Shown: positions 42,301 through 48,781 of the stretch, piece by piece
Layout of the letters: every line of letters starts with the position of its first letter
How positions within the stretch are numbered: position 1 is the stretch's first letter
DNA from: Apricaphanius iberus
Taxonomy: Eukaryota; Chordata; Actinopteri; Cyprinodontiformes; Aphaniidae
Length of the DNA stretch: 64,000 bases
Direction of reading: 5' to 3'
Assembly (NCBI GenBank): GCA_028564705.1
Contig: JAPXFQ010002899.1
Coordinates: 1,426,001-1,490,000 of the forward strand
The notes under the pieces: generated by a model
Database searches by the model: none
What the model was told of the DNA's origin: nothing
Seen by the model: the letters and a program-made list of their open reading frames with translations, nothing else
Made by a program: the position numbers and the translations under genes

Positions 42301-44800
42301 GAAGTTTGTCTTAAGTAGAGATTTGAAGTTCTCCAAAGGGCTGTTTCATAGCTTGTGACCAGCCATCGAGAACGCTCTGTCACCACGGGTTTTAAGCGAG
42401 TTCTTGGGACAATTAAAAGAGACTGAGGGCTAAACCTCATGTTACTAGCAGGGGCGTAAACAGTCAGTAGCTCAGAGATATAAAACGGGGCTAGGCCATG
42501 GCGGGAATTTAAAAGCAAAAAGTAAAATATTATAATGGATCCTGTAAGAAACAGGAAGCCGATGGAGAGAGGCGAGAACCGGTATTATATGTCCCGCTTA
42601 CTGGTGCCAGTCAGCCACTGCATTCTGGACCAGCTTAAGACAGTGCAGGGAGGACAGGACCAGTGCTCCCTGTCCTCACTGCACCGAAAAAACAGATGAA
42701 ACAGTTTAATAGAACAGTTTTCATCTGTTAAAATTACCTTTAAAGTCATATTATTTAGCTAAGGTTTATGTGAAAATGTAGCCTCTTAACTCTGCTAATG
42801 AGGTTACAAAGTAATAAAATTATGAATGTATTTTCTAGAATACAAGCCTGTTTTTCAAACAGTTTTCAAGCGATTGGCGAAATATAAAAGAAAATCACAC
42901 TAAAAAGCATTGCAACTTTTGTTGCAACTCTTCTTAAATGCTGCCGCAACATCAGGCATTTTAGGCCGCAACCATCACAAAAAAGTGCTGCAAAATCCTG
43001 GAGGGACTGGCTAAACATAAACTAATATTCAGTAAATTAATTAGAAATTTTGCATATTTAGCAAGCCAGTTTAAATTGCCAATGAAAATATTTAGCTTCA
43101 AACTAAGTATTTTGCTCGCTAACTATATGTTTAATTTGAAGCTATAACATTAAGCTCAGAGCTGAATTTTTGGCTAATATATTAAATCATCTTATTGACA
43201 AGTAAATTTACCTATTAGCTAAATATTTAGATCTGAGCTAATTGCTGATTAAATATCTAGTTCAAAGCTAAATATGTACCTAATATTCTGAATAATAAAT
43301 AATACTAATTGCAGCTCATTGCCAAGTAAATATGGGCTAGTAGATATATTAACATAACAGCTAAATATTGAGTTCTGAGCTAAAGGCTTAGTTCAAAGAT
43401 ATATATTTAGCAGCCAAATTATTTGCCAGTTTAATATTTTGCATCAAACAAAATAATTTGCTTGCTAACTAAATATTTAGCTCAGAGCAAAATTTTCAGC
43501 TAAAATACTAAATAATAACTTAATAATAACTAATTGTTGCCTATCAGCAAGTACATTTGCAGAATCAAGCTTATTAGCTAAATGCGTAGTTTAAGGCTAA
43601 ATATTTAGCTAGCAAGTTTAATTTGCTAACTAAATACTTAGCTTAAAACTAAATAGTTAGGTCAGAGATACTGCTTATTGGCAAGTAGATTTTTTTATTA
43701 GCTAAATATTTAGCTCTGAGCTAAATGTTTAATTTAATGTGAAATATTCAGCAAGCGCATTAAACTGGCAAGCTAAATACTAATAAAAAACTAATTATTT
43801 CACTTGCTAACTAAATATTTAGTTAGAAACTGATTTTTATAAATGGTATAAATAACATGGTGACAATATGACTTCTCAAAATGAACCCCTATTATTTTCT
43901 CTCATGATATTACATTTCAGCTGTGTGACTTTACAAATGGCACCCCATGCCAAAATTTTTCACCTTGGGTGCAAGCAAATGAATACGGATGCTCAGGAGC
44001 AGAACAACAGAGGCTCAAGCCTGACATTACAGTACATTATCCATAGTAAAGACAGTTTTAAATCACAATGAAAAGATACTGACCAAGAAAGAAGCCGCTA
44101 CTTCAAACCTTATACCTTTAAAATCAACTAAAATTTGCAGCTGCTCTCACAGAGAAAAAGGAAATTCACCTGGAGGACTCAAGGGGGAACATAAGAGCAT
44201 TTCCACAACATGGTGGCGGCAGCAGCATCATGCCGTGGGCCTGTTTTCCTGCCACTAGTGGCGCAATGCACAACGCAAGTAAAGTAATAAAGAAAGACAA
44301 CCATGACCATGTAAATTCAAATTAATAGGTAGAGGGTTTGACTTCGGATACAGTGGGAATGGACCCGAAAAGAATAAAACCAGTTTCTGGGAACATTGTG
44401 GAGAGGGCTTCCCACAACCCTAACTTATGAAATGTATGGGTTTTATTTTAAAGCCTTGTATGTGCAACCATAACAACCAATTTACATCAACTTTAACACC
44501 TCTGCTAAAAATAGAGGTGAAATACAGCCAGAGCTACAAGTTGTTAGTTCCTGACTTTTATGTGGAGACCAGAAAGACACCCAATCTGCTCTAAGAGACT
44601 CATCAGATCAGCGTTAAAATGCTTCATAAGGAGCTCCTGGTGTGCATGTTACCTGTGTCTAGCTGTCTGTTGCCCCTCAGCAGGTAGCTGAACTCCTGGC
44701 ACTGCTCGTTCTGGCTGTAGCCCCTCTGGGAGTTGAAGCACAGCTCTTCCACCAGCATCAGCGCCTTCTTACACAGGTCTTCATCCCAGTCCCCCGACAT
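8915..44800 (-). CDS. syt3: synaptotagmin-3, N-terminal 314 codons over five exons (3' part outside window)
   Basis: Synaptotagmins are membrane-anchored Ca2+ sensors for vesicle exocytosis and receptor trafficking; Syt3 belongs to the Syt3/5/6/10 group that forms disulfide-linked dimers. Seen here: exons 44653-44800, 31361-31741, 27457-27565, 20473-20649 and 8915-9041 join in phase (148+381+109+177+127 = 942 nt). Predicted order: short N-terminus with Cys10, Cys21 and Cys34; transmembrane helix at about residues 52-79 ending in WKLCWLPW; low-complexity linker; GQIKPELY motif; start of C2A with Asp290 and Asp296 in the first Ca2+-binding loop. The linker motif SYLDMDSYP and the TM-flanking [18 protein letters not shown] fit Syt3 better than Syt6 or Syt10. 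The rest of C2A and all of C2B lie beyond the left edge. The introns are very long (3.8 to 12.9 kb) and full of transposons. Teleost duplication means it could be one of two syt3 paralogues. Confidence 0.93.
9560..9690 (+). pseudogene. possible LINE ORF2 C-terminal fragment
   Basis: cccagctgcctggaatgagc resembles the 'W-N-x-L' block near the C-terminus of teleost LINE reverse transcriptases, and the segment ends at a tail-like tacataaataaagctt. Frames are broken. Weak evidence. Confidence 0.3.
11150..11460 (-). repeat. tRNA-related short interspersed repeat, copy 1
   Basis: On the minus strand 11301-11227 reads like a tRNA: an A-box-like tggcagactggttagtg and a B box ggttcaaatcc about 35 nt later, total about 75 nt. 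The flank ggctgcttgcagtcaac/ctgcttatttgaaacttt (11408-11447) is shared with 53565-53850, which also carries a tRNA-like unit. A tRNA-derived SINE is more likely than an active tRNA gene. Confidence 0.5.
11475..11540 (+). repeat. possible tRNA-like SINE head
   Basis: gggcggcacggtcgatagat followed by cagttgataatgtgcttc resembles an A-box region of tRNA-derived teleost short repeats. No clear B box follows. Confidence 0.25.
12550..12930. repeat. dispersed repeat, copy 1
   Basis: The segment gcttgtgggtcaggaaatgg to ttaatttcattctccagtgtggcag (about 12735-12860) recurs at 45978-46110 (gcttgtgggtcaggaaacag ... gtggcag) with many substitutions. It begins near ataccgccacctactggg, a motif often found at teleost DNA-transposon ends. 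Class unknown. Confidence 0.5.
13990..14430. promoter_or_regulatory. repeat-poor block, possible conserved non-coding element
   Basis: Unlike its flanks this block is GC-balanced and has no repeat signature. It includes tttattacgtatttaattac and cgcgaacgggctggtgatga. No coding frame is convincing. Flagged only as a candidate regulatory element. Confidence 0.2.
15616..16998 (+). pseudogene. L2-like LINE 3' part, interrupted by a foldback transposon
   Basis: 15690-15910 is an open LINE C-terminus: [20 protein letters not shown], then [20 protein letters not shown]. After the inserted element (15918-16672) the LINE resumes at 16688 with ttaaattatcctttttgata and the stop of the ORF (AYG*). The 3' UTR follows (gagtggcttgggttatcctg) and the tail gaattgaattaaa ends near 16997. 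This ties the GAATT-tailed 3' ends elsewhere in the window to a reverse-transcriptase ORF. Copy truncated at its 5' end. Confidence 0.75.
15918..16672. mobile_element. foldback (long-TIR) transposon, copy 1
   Basis: The left end caacctggaccttatttata, then ttcatttactc, is mirrored at the right end by gagtaaatgaatg and ataaataaagtccaggttg. The core (ttgtggaaagggagcctgtg, taacgtctgcagtagcaagt) is shared with 36212-36950. No transposase is visible, so it is non-autonomous. It is inserted within the LINE at 15616-16998. Confidence 0.7.
18425..18450. repeat. (TA)13 microsatellite
   Basis: Uninterrupted alternating ta for 26 bases. Confidence 0.95.
19879..20150 (+). pseudogene. decayed THAP zinc-finger domain
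   Basis: The frame from the ATG at 19879 reads [20 protein letters not shown] and shows the C-x4-C start of a THAP domain; it hits a stop at about 19956. In another frame 20048-20089 reads [14 protein letters not shown], the C-terminal half of the C-x2-H part. The codon expected to give the third zinc-binding cysteine is TGA (20042-20044). THAP domains bind DNA in P-element-type transposases and in host THAP proteins. This copy cannot make a finger. A transposon origin is likely from the repeat setting. Confidence 0.6.
20240..20325 (+). mobile_element. LINE 3' tail fragment (GAATT family)
   Basis: cttgtaaagtgctttgagac followed by gacatgtgttgtaaataaac and tgaatagaattgaaat is the terminal part of the L2-like family, heavily truncated. 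It lies 3' of the THAP relic. Confidence 0.6.
20473..20649 (-). CDS. syt3: syt3 exon leading into the C2A domain
   Basis: The acceptor gtgcttag precedes 20649 and the donor TTCAA|gtaagc follows 20473; 177 nt, phase 2 in and out. It encodes about residues 213-272: linker sequence, then [16 protein letters not shown] and [12 protein letters not shown], the first beta strand of C2A. Synaptotagmins of the Syt3/6 type carry the same G(Q/R)IKPELY block immediately before C2A. The plus-strand reading frames over this interval are shadows. Confidence 0.93.
21035..22173. mobile_element. hAT-type element, 1139 bp, with 8-bp target duplication
   Basis: The left end tagggctgccacgattag is inverted at the right end (tcgtttgtggcagcccta). 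The octamer tttgtaat flanks both ends exactly (21027-21034 and 22174-22181). No transposase frame. It contains a 15-bp perfect inverted repeat (21422-21455) and near its right end (about 21995-22115) a separate tail-like piece, ttggcgattaaagctgattc, typical of retroposon 3' ends. Confidence 0.85.
22920..23110 (-). pseudogene. LINE ORF2 C-terminal zinc-knuckle relic
   Basis: The minus strand at about 23042-22986 reads [18 protein letters not shown], the C-x2-C ... ETxxH block at the C-terminus of many non-LTR retrotransposon ORF2 proteins, with an internal TGA. The surroundings are AT-rich and decayed. Confidence 0.4.
24207..24390. mobile_element. Tc1/mariner-type transposon end
   Basis: The segment from gtggaaaaaacatttacccc to gtgaaaaagtaattgcccca has the paired 'AAAAGTATTTGCCCC / GTAATTGCCCC' layout common at the ends of teleost Tc1-like elements. 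No transposase remains. Confidence 0.45.
24440..24920 (-). pseudogene. Rex3/RTE-like LINE 3' fragment
   Basis: Landmarks on the plus strand (the complement of the coding strand) are tcttccgcttgatccaaggt, gagcttctcaccccatctct and aagggacagcctagaccccc, then gtttgtgaccatagatgagg, ggtaggaacgtagatcaacc and ccggtaaatcgagagcttct. These follow the order of the C-terminal reverse-transcriptase region of a common teleost LINE; ccatccatcaatct at the left matches its GATG-type tail. Frames are broken. Confidence 0.65.
25120..25385. repeat. dispersed repeat (tRNA-related or MITE), copy 1
   Basis: Includes caaagcgctttacacgacat, cattcacctgatggcaagct, agcccaaggacacaacaacc and the B-box-like gacctgaaccgggacccc. 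A diverged copy is at 55545-55775. This arrangement is widespread in teleosts. Confidence 0.55.
25497..26501. mobile_element. palindromic element with a LINE tail inside
   Basis: 25497-25590 (cctcatccacaccgagtgca; gcggttgggtttccacatgg; ctgttgcatggactgcaatt) is matched in inverted orientation by 26390-26501 (cggtgtgaacactccgattg; cagcagccatacagagaccc; cacccgatgtgaatgaag). Between the arms lies a minus-strand L2-like LINE 3' end (25765-26180). This suggests a foldback MITE that was later hit by the LINE. Confidence 0.55.
25765..26180 (-). mobile_element. LINE 3' end (L2-like, GAATT tail), inverted
   Basis: It starts with the tail complement ttcaattcaattcactttta and tttatatagcgccaa, then ctcaaggcactttacaacaa, ctgaacaagcatgtagtgac and gaagaaacatccggcagaac. 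The order is the exact reverse of 4030-4480 and 57070-57575. Confidence 0.75.
26850..27006 (-). repeat. palindromic MITE copy
   Basis: aattaggtgtgctgaagcat and ctaaagcatgcagggcagtg are the complement of the cctgcaagttttagat...cacacctgatt family seen at 6.7 and 55.9 kb, with the other arm near 26880-26925. Confidence 0.45.
27321..27372. repeat. (TA)26 microsatellite
   Basis: About 52 bases of uninterrupted ta, 85 bases 3' in transcript direction from the syt3 linker exon, so close to its donor site. Confidence 0.95.
27457..27565 (-). CDS. syt3: syt3 linker exon
   Basis: The acceptor cttttgtag precedes 27565, and 109 nt encode about residues 176-213, starting [18 protein letters not shown]. 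The motif SQTSPDVP corresponds to SQTSPELP of mammalian Syt3. Two donors are possible: CCACG|gtcagt after 27457 and CAG|gtcacc nine bases further upstream in transcript order. Only the former leaves phase 2, which exon 20473-20649 needs. This is cytosolic linker with no known domain. Confidence 0.85.
28860..29155 (+). pseudogene. LINE 3' end, second L2-like family
   Basis: Encodes broken pieces such as [19 protein letters not shown] followed by an [13 protein letters not shown] block, then a 3' UTR ending cctgaagatgtgaaatacaa and atacaattgccctgcttt. That tail differs from the GAATT family. Confidence 0.5.
29780..29930 (+). pseudogene. Tc1-like transposase relic
   Basis: Reads [15 protein letters not shown], the 'GGGSVMLWGCF' catalytic-core block of Tc1-type transposases, then stops. 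About 150 bp survive. Confidence 0.5.
31361..31741 (-). CDS. syt3: syt3 exon with transmembrane segment and linker
   Basis: The acceptor ccctgcag precedes 31741 and the donor CTG|gtgagc follows 31361; 381 nt, entered and left in phase 1. It encodes residues 50-176. [18 protein letters not shown] starts a single hydrophobic helix that ends in [14 protein letters not shown], where the juxtamembrane cysteine is a likely palmitoylation site by family analogy. The Gly/Leu/Ser-rich linker that follows is GC-rich and ends in the conserved [13 protein letters not shown]. Reading frames on the plus strand and in another minus frame here are shadows of this GC-rich exon. Confidence 0.95.
32595..34113. 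mobile_element. TTAA-type non-autonomous transposon, copy 1 (599 bp without nested insert)
   Basis: Ends gtctagtttatacttctctg and its inverted partner cggagaagtataaactagtc form TIRs of about 22 bp with few mismatches. Flanks are ttaa (32591-32594) and ttta (34114-34117), a TTAA duplication with one change, as in piggyBac- or Kolobok-type elements. A 912-bp hAT element sits inside. A second copy begins at 35686. Confidence 0.7.
32817..33728. mobile_element. hAT-type MITE, 912 bp, nested, with 8-bp target duplication
   Basis: Ends tagggatgtccgatattatc and the inverted partner aatatcgaacatcccta; the duplicated octamer gttttgat lies at 32809-32816 and 33729-33736. Removing element plus one duplication restores the sequence of the host transposon as seen at 35890-35925, confirming nesting. 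Subterminal tatcggtat motifs repeat on both sides. Confidence 0.9.
34136..34445 (-). pseudogene. Tc1/mariner-like transposon remnant
   Basis: ataaagttgaggtcaagggt, tttgggaagggtcatccaga, gaacccccagctgtgtctaa and tgctgccaccactatgcttc occur in the order of a common teleost Tc1-like element read in reverse. No open frame remains. Confidence 0.5.
34750..35000. repeat. dispersed teleost repeat
   Basis: ctgttgggaggaaggaccta, gtgcacctaggatgcagcag, tctgtcgctgaaggagctct and ggtctcccaccacctgcact form a block I recognise as a common interspersed fish sequence of unclear class. The reading frames across it are incidental. Confidence 0.45.
35686..36211. mobile_element. TTAA-type transposon, copy 2 (right end missing)
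   Basis: Starts cctagtttatacttcttcgt and runs parallel to 32595-34090: ctcaaggagcaatcgccaac, ttttgattgagctggaaagt, ctgaccaatcacagacg. It lacks the nested hAT element, so it shows the empty site. Similarity stops near 36211, where the foldback element begins; no right TIR is seen. Confidence 0.65.
36212..36950. mobile_element. foldback transposon, copy 2
   Basis: Shares gttgtggaaagggagcttgt, tgatgtctgcagtagccagt and caaacttgtctgggtgagta with copy 1. Its right arm (36800-36950) is the inverted equivalent of 39290-39440, showing a TIR of at least 100 bp containing gatcagcgtatatatccata. The left arm is shortened. Confidence 0.65.
38609..38690. mobile_element. hAT-like left end
   Basis: tagggctgggcaatatgact is a typical teleost hAT MITE terminus. 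A matching right terminus (atatcgcccagccctac) occurs only at 53274-53290, in a different copy. No right end or duplication nearby, so truncated. Confidence 0.4.
39290..39510. mobile_element. foldback transposon, single terminal arm
   Basis: cgacctgaaccttatgtttt, ttattcacccagacaaatct, gagctacttggaactgttca and gatcagcgtatatatccata match the inverted right arm of the copy at 36212-36950. No second arm is present. Confidence 0.6.
40040..40435. mobile_element. GC-rich TIR-flanked MITE
   Basis: agcatttccactaccgccac and cgagcggggc at the left are matched in inverted form by ggcggagcggagcgcatgta and gtggaattta at about 40398-40428. The interior is AT-rich. Boundaries and target duplication are unclear. 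Confidence 0.4.
42110..42665. repeat. dispersed teleost repeat, about 550 bp
   Basis: Begins tcaagtttatttatatagcg and continues ctgtcaccacgggttttaag, gcatctggaccagctt-like text and gtgcagggaggacaggacca. A common interspersed sequence in fish; its class (LINE 3' end or DNA element) is not clear from this copy. The 111-codon minus frame inside is incidental. Confidence 0.45.
43020..43840. repeat. degenerate AT-rich satellite with GCTAAATATTTAGC core
   Basis: About 820 bp in which gctaaatatttagctc, gagctaaat and aactaaatatttag recur at irregular spacing on both strands. The core gctaaatatttagc is palindromic, so units read alike in both directions. Units are diverged and show no constant period. 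Confidence 0.7.
43990..44290 (+). pseudogene. Tc1-like transposase relic
   Basis: aaaatttgcagctgctctca, ggtggcggcagcagcatcat and gccgtgggcctgttttcctg follow the order of a Tc1-type transposase catalytic region (ICSCSH ... [15 protein letters not shown]). Frameshifted; ends about 360 bp downstream (in genome orientation) before the first syt3 coding exon. Confidence 0.5.
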
Positions 44801-44883
44801 GCTTCAATCCGCATCGCACTCCCACCGCAGCAGTCAGCCGATGACAGCGCAGCCCTTGCCGCCCTCACCGATCGGACGGCCTC
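44653..44883 (-). CDS. syt3: syt3 first coding exon (start codon at 44800)
   Basis: Reading leftward, an acceptor (tctgcag before 44883) is followed by 83 nt of 5' UTR, then ATG at 44800-44798 and 49 codons beginning [15 protein letters not shown], then the donor CAG|gtaaca after 44653. Cysteines at residues 10, 21 and 34 match the cysteine cluster used for covalent dimerisation in the Syt3/5/6/10 group, and CQEF follows the third cysteine as in mammalian Syt3. The exon ends in phase 1 and its leftover G joins the exon at 31741. The clear acceptor upstream of the UTR implies at least one more non-coding exon further right. Confidence 0.92.
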
Positions 44884-45849
44884 CTGCAGAAGAACAGTGC
44901 TAGTCCGTCCACCTTTTTTTTACAAGGTGTTTGCAGAGAAAGACGATGCAGGAAGAACACCAGGGACTCCAGGCTGAGATGGCCCTGAAAGACACAGTAA
45001 ATACAACATCTGTCTGAGTTATCACGTTAACCATAAAGATGCCAGAACATGGCCTACGATTCATTCTGTAGACTGAAGGCTGACGTGCTTTCTGTCTCCA
45101 CCACAACAATAACAGTTGCTAATTTCTGCAAACTCTGGTAGAATCTAGGAGTAAATTATCTTCCTTAAGCCAAGGCACAGAATTTACATTTTACCTCTGC
45201 ACCTCTTCAGGGTCTGAGGTTTTACATCTGAGGGGATAATAAAAAGGATCTGGTGTTTACTAAATTGTTAGATTAATTACATCCTACCTCAACCGTGCAA
45301 AACGGAGCCCAACAGATTCAATTATTTATTAAACAAAGATGAAACTATTTATGATATAACAGCTTTTAAACCCACCTGTGGCACCAATAAATCCCAGTAG
45401 TTGCGACTTTATTAGTCATAGAGGAATTTCAATGTTTGTCATATTGTTTCCGAGTGGATAGGCTTTAGGTAATTTTCCTGTTATAAAATTTTAACATTCA
45501 CCCTACTAATTTAGGCCTATAAAGACTTAGATGAAGCTCTCTTTGTACACTCTATGATTATTTCACAGCCTGGCCTTGGGGTGCGTTTGCTGGAACACCA
45601 GATGCTGGTAAAAATCTGCAGCTGTTTTACATTTTTTCCATCTTTTTTGCTGCAGAAATATGGACTACTCATGGTTTAGGAGTGGTTTCCTAAAGCCCTT
45701 GGCCTCAGCAGAGGCTTCTCTAGAGTCATTGATGAGGTCTGTCCTGGAATATTATAAAACATGGCTGTATGTTCCAGAACTCCAAAACTGACAGAACCGC
45801 AGCGCTTCCAGAGGTGATGAATAAGGTTTGTACAGGTACAATGCACTAA

Positions 45850-46140
45850 CCAGGGGTAGTGATAACCGAATATTATCCGTATTTGACCAGTTTTTTTAAA
45901 CTGTGTGAGTTGATCTCTGCAGTCCGGTGTCATATACCAATCACTGAATGCTGAAGGATTTTCTCCTGCTGAAGCGATGGCTTGTGGGTCAGGAAACAGC
46001 TCGTTCTGAAATCCTTTCCAACTTTTAAGCACTTGGATTGCATAAATGTTCCCTGATTTTGAAACTTTGGCTTAAGTGACGCTTAATTCCTGTCTCCTGC
46101 GTGGCAGTGTAGAACAGTTTCAGCCTCCAGCAAAAAAAAC
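45850..46140. repeat. dispersed repeat, copy 2
   Basis: Counterpart of 12550-12930: gcttgtgggtcaggaaacag ... aaatgttccctgattttgaa ... gtggcagtgtagaac. Inconsistent frame remnants (NELFPDPQAI-like) are shared between copies, so the ORFs are repeat-derived. Confidence 0.5.
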
Positions 46141-47698
46141 AACATATAAACCCCTGTTAGAAGTCATTAATCCGAGGAAAAATCCAAAACCTCATGACAA
46201 AACTCTCAGCAGCAATCCCAGTAAGGAATACACAAAGCAGCTGAACTGTTCATGTTTTAAGTGCAATTGTTTAATTTTTTTCATTTGTAGTTCTTAAAAT
46301 AAAATGTAATAACCATGGAACTATGCATCCCGCTGCTCCGCTGTACATTTCGGCTGTGGTATGCCATTTCCCTCTTCACCTTCACATTATTTTTAATGTC
46401 AGGTATGCCACTGCAACAACTCTGTGTCACTTGCAGCTCTTAAATTATTTGAAACCCCAAATGAGTAATTTGCACAGATAATACTTCTTAAAAGTAGACA
46501 AAGCGCATCTTTTCTTTCAGCCTTTAACTGCTTAGGAGTGCTGAAACGTATTCTTTTGTAATTACGTTTTTATTAGTTTTATTTGCTTTATTTATTTTTG
46601 CTGGATAAAAGAAATCCCATAATTCTACATTTTTGTCTATTGTTGTTATTTGTTTTATCTGTCGTGCTGCTTCTTTTATATTTTTATTTAAATCTCTTTA
46701 ATTATCTTTTTACCTTTTTTCTTATTGCTAACTAATTTTTGCCTTTTAATATGAGGCACTTTTGTCGTCTTTTGGCTGAGTAAAGCTTTGTATGGATAAA
46801 TGTTGATTGAATGGTTGCAATAAAACGTTTTTTTTATCTGTCTACATCACTCATTAACACATGAAGTTCATTCTCTGTGGAATTGTGTTTTTCCGCCTCT
46901 CGGTTGCTGTGGTTACCTGTCAAACACCAAATATCATCCGGCTCTATAAGTCTATGCAGAACATTCACTAGGCACTTTGCATTGACCATTTATAGTCTTA
47001 CAAGCCCATGTAAGAGGCGGGATTATGATCCAAAATCACCTGAGCACATTTCTAAGGAGAGTGTGCTTTATAAAAGAAAATTGTGTGCAGCTGTGCGTAC
47101 TCACAGTTTTATATATCAAGAGCTCTTTGCCTAAGAAATTGTTAGTTTTTTTGCAGAGCTTAAGTAGGGTTTTAGTAAAGATTCTACGCACAATTTCATA
47201 AACGAGACCCCAGAACAGGTTATTATAATGTAAAGGTGACCAAACCTGAAATTTAAACAGGGGTGTACTTTCTTTTTATCTTGTCTGTACATAATAAAAT
47301 CAGAAAAAAGTTTTTTTTTGTTTCTTAAATATCAATATTAAGAAATATGCTTCTTTTTGCTAATTTAAAGCGTGGTTATTGAATCAACAGTTTGCTCGCC
47401 TAATTTCACAGGGCCATGTTGGTAATTATCTCCAGCGGCTGATGTGATAGCTTTGATGTTTAAAACTGACCAGTAGCTTTCTCTAATTACACAGTAATTT
47501 ACAAAATTATAGGTTCTCTTGAGCTGTTGCGCTAAAATGTGTAGTGAAGGCAGACTGAGTGTGTAAAATAAGCCATTCTTATGTTCCTTTTTTAAAACGA
47601 TCAGTTGAATTCCTTTTTTTTTTTTTCTTTATCATTTCCTAGAACGAAAAAAATGAAACTTTAGATTTAAAGAGAAAACAATTAAAGCTTTAACTTAC

Positions 47699-47890
47699 CT
47701 TCTGGACTCAGCTCTTGATGTCGGTCATGCTGAATTTCAAAGGCAGGTAAAAGTTTCTTTGTGAATAAAGTTTGACCGAGGAAAAAGCGCATAACCCTCG
47801 TTCTTGCCGCAAGTTGTGATGGGAGCCGGCTTATTTAGCTCCAGCAGGACATGGTGGCATGCATCAGTGTAGTTGGTCTCCTCCACCAAT
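47699..47890 (-). other. candidate 5' UTR exon of syt3 (or a cryptic exon)
   Basis: A good acceptor (ctgctgtccttatag before 47890) and a strong donor (CCAGAAG|gtaagtt after 47699) bracket 192 nt lying 2.8 kb upstream of the first coding exon on the same strand. One frame stays open for about 50 codons (LVEETNYTDACHHVLLELNK and onward), then reaches TGA before the donor, so it cannot join the syt3 start in frame. It holds short upstream ATG frames. I read it as a non-coding leader exon. A decayed exon of a mobile element is the alternative. Confidence 0.35.
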
Positions 47891-48410
47891 CTATAAGGAC
47901 AGCAGGGTGACTTTCAAACACCTGAGTGAAAACCCTCCAACAGCACCTGAATTAAAATAATACAAAGCAGCAAATCAGAAGTCAAGCAAACACAGACATG
48001 AACGTTTTCTGAAGTTTGATATGATGCAAAAAGTAAAGTTGGGCTTTTTTCTGTGAGCCTTTTTTTGTCCTTTCATCCAACAGAAGCTGGCTCACTAGTT
48101 CATGGTATTCATTTTTGATCCCATTCTGTCAAAATAAAAACAGGTCAGCGCTAAAACCCTTCTCTTTCCCACAGTCTGTGTGCCTCAGGGGGCCCTGACT
48201 AAATGTAATGCATGTAAAGATGTTTCTAATTATTCAAATCTGCAGGGGAAAAACCCCCAAACAAACATTTTTACACTTGGATAAAGTTATGCAAAAAAGT
48301 CTTAAGTCATCCCTCAGTTCTTTCTACAACGTGTATTGTTTTAAATTAATCTTAATCAGTAGATCTACAGGCTTTTGATTCATTTTCAGTATCTTTGCAT
48401 GGTTCTGTAT

Positions 48411-48781
48411 CGGGCTGGGTATCAATCCAAATTTCAAGAATCGATTTTATTCTGATTCTTAAGAGGAAGAATCGATTTTTACCATCCGATTCAATCTGAT
48501 CCAGTTCGATAGAGATAGTTTTTTTTTTTAGCTGTCATCATAATTATATGCCTGTAATTCAATGATTTAACACTGGGTGAGTAACAGTTTACCAGAAAAA
48601 AGCATGCATTATGACTTTAAGAACTGTCTGGATTTTTTATTCATATTATAGCTGTAAAAAGGGCAAAATATATTAAACAATAAAAAAATTTTTTTTTAAA
48701 TGTGAATCGATTTGATTCTTAGAATTCATATTTGAATCAAGTCAGAATAGATTTTTAAAAGAAATTTTTAACACAGCCGTA
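48411..48781. mobile_element. hAT-type MITE, ATCGATT family, copy A
   Basis: cgggctgggtatcaatccaa, tttcaagaatcgattttatt, cactgggtgagtaacagttt and the end ttaacacagccgta align with the copy at 51435-51819. Flanks give only a diverged candidate 8-bp duplication, suggesting an older insertion. Confidence 0.7.

Larger units (their letters stand above)
31742..44652. other. syt3 intron 1 (12.9 kb)
   Basis: The longest intron between coding exons. It carries nested transposons (32595-34113 and 35110-37055), a Tc1-like relic (34136-34445), a dispersed repeat (34750-35000), a hAT end (38609 onward), one end of the foldback family (39290-39510), a TIR-flanked GC-rich element (40040-40435), a dispersed repeat (42110-42665), a degenerate AT-rich repeat (43020-43840) and a Tc1-like relic (43990-44290). 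31760-32580, 37060-38600 and 40740-42100 show nothing I can name; 37300-38600 is notably repeat-poor. Confidence 0.7.
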
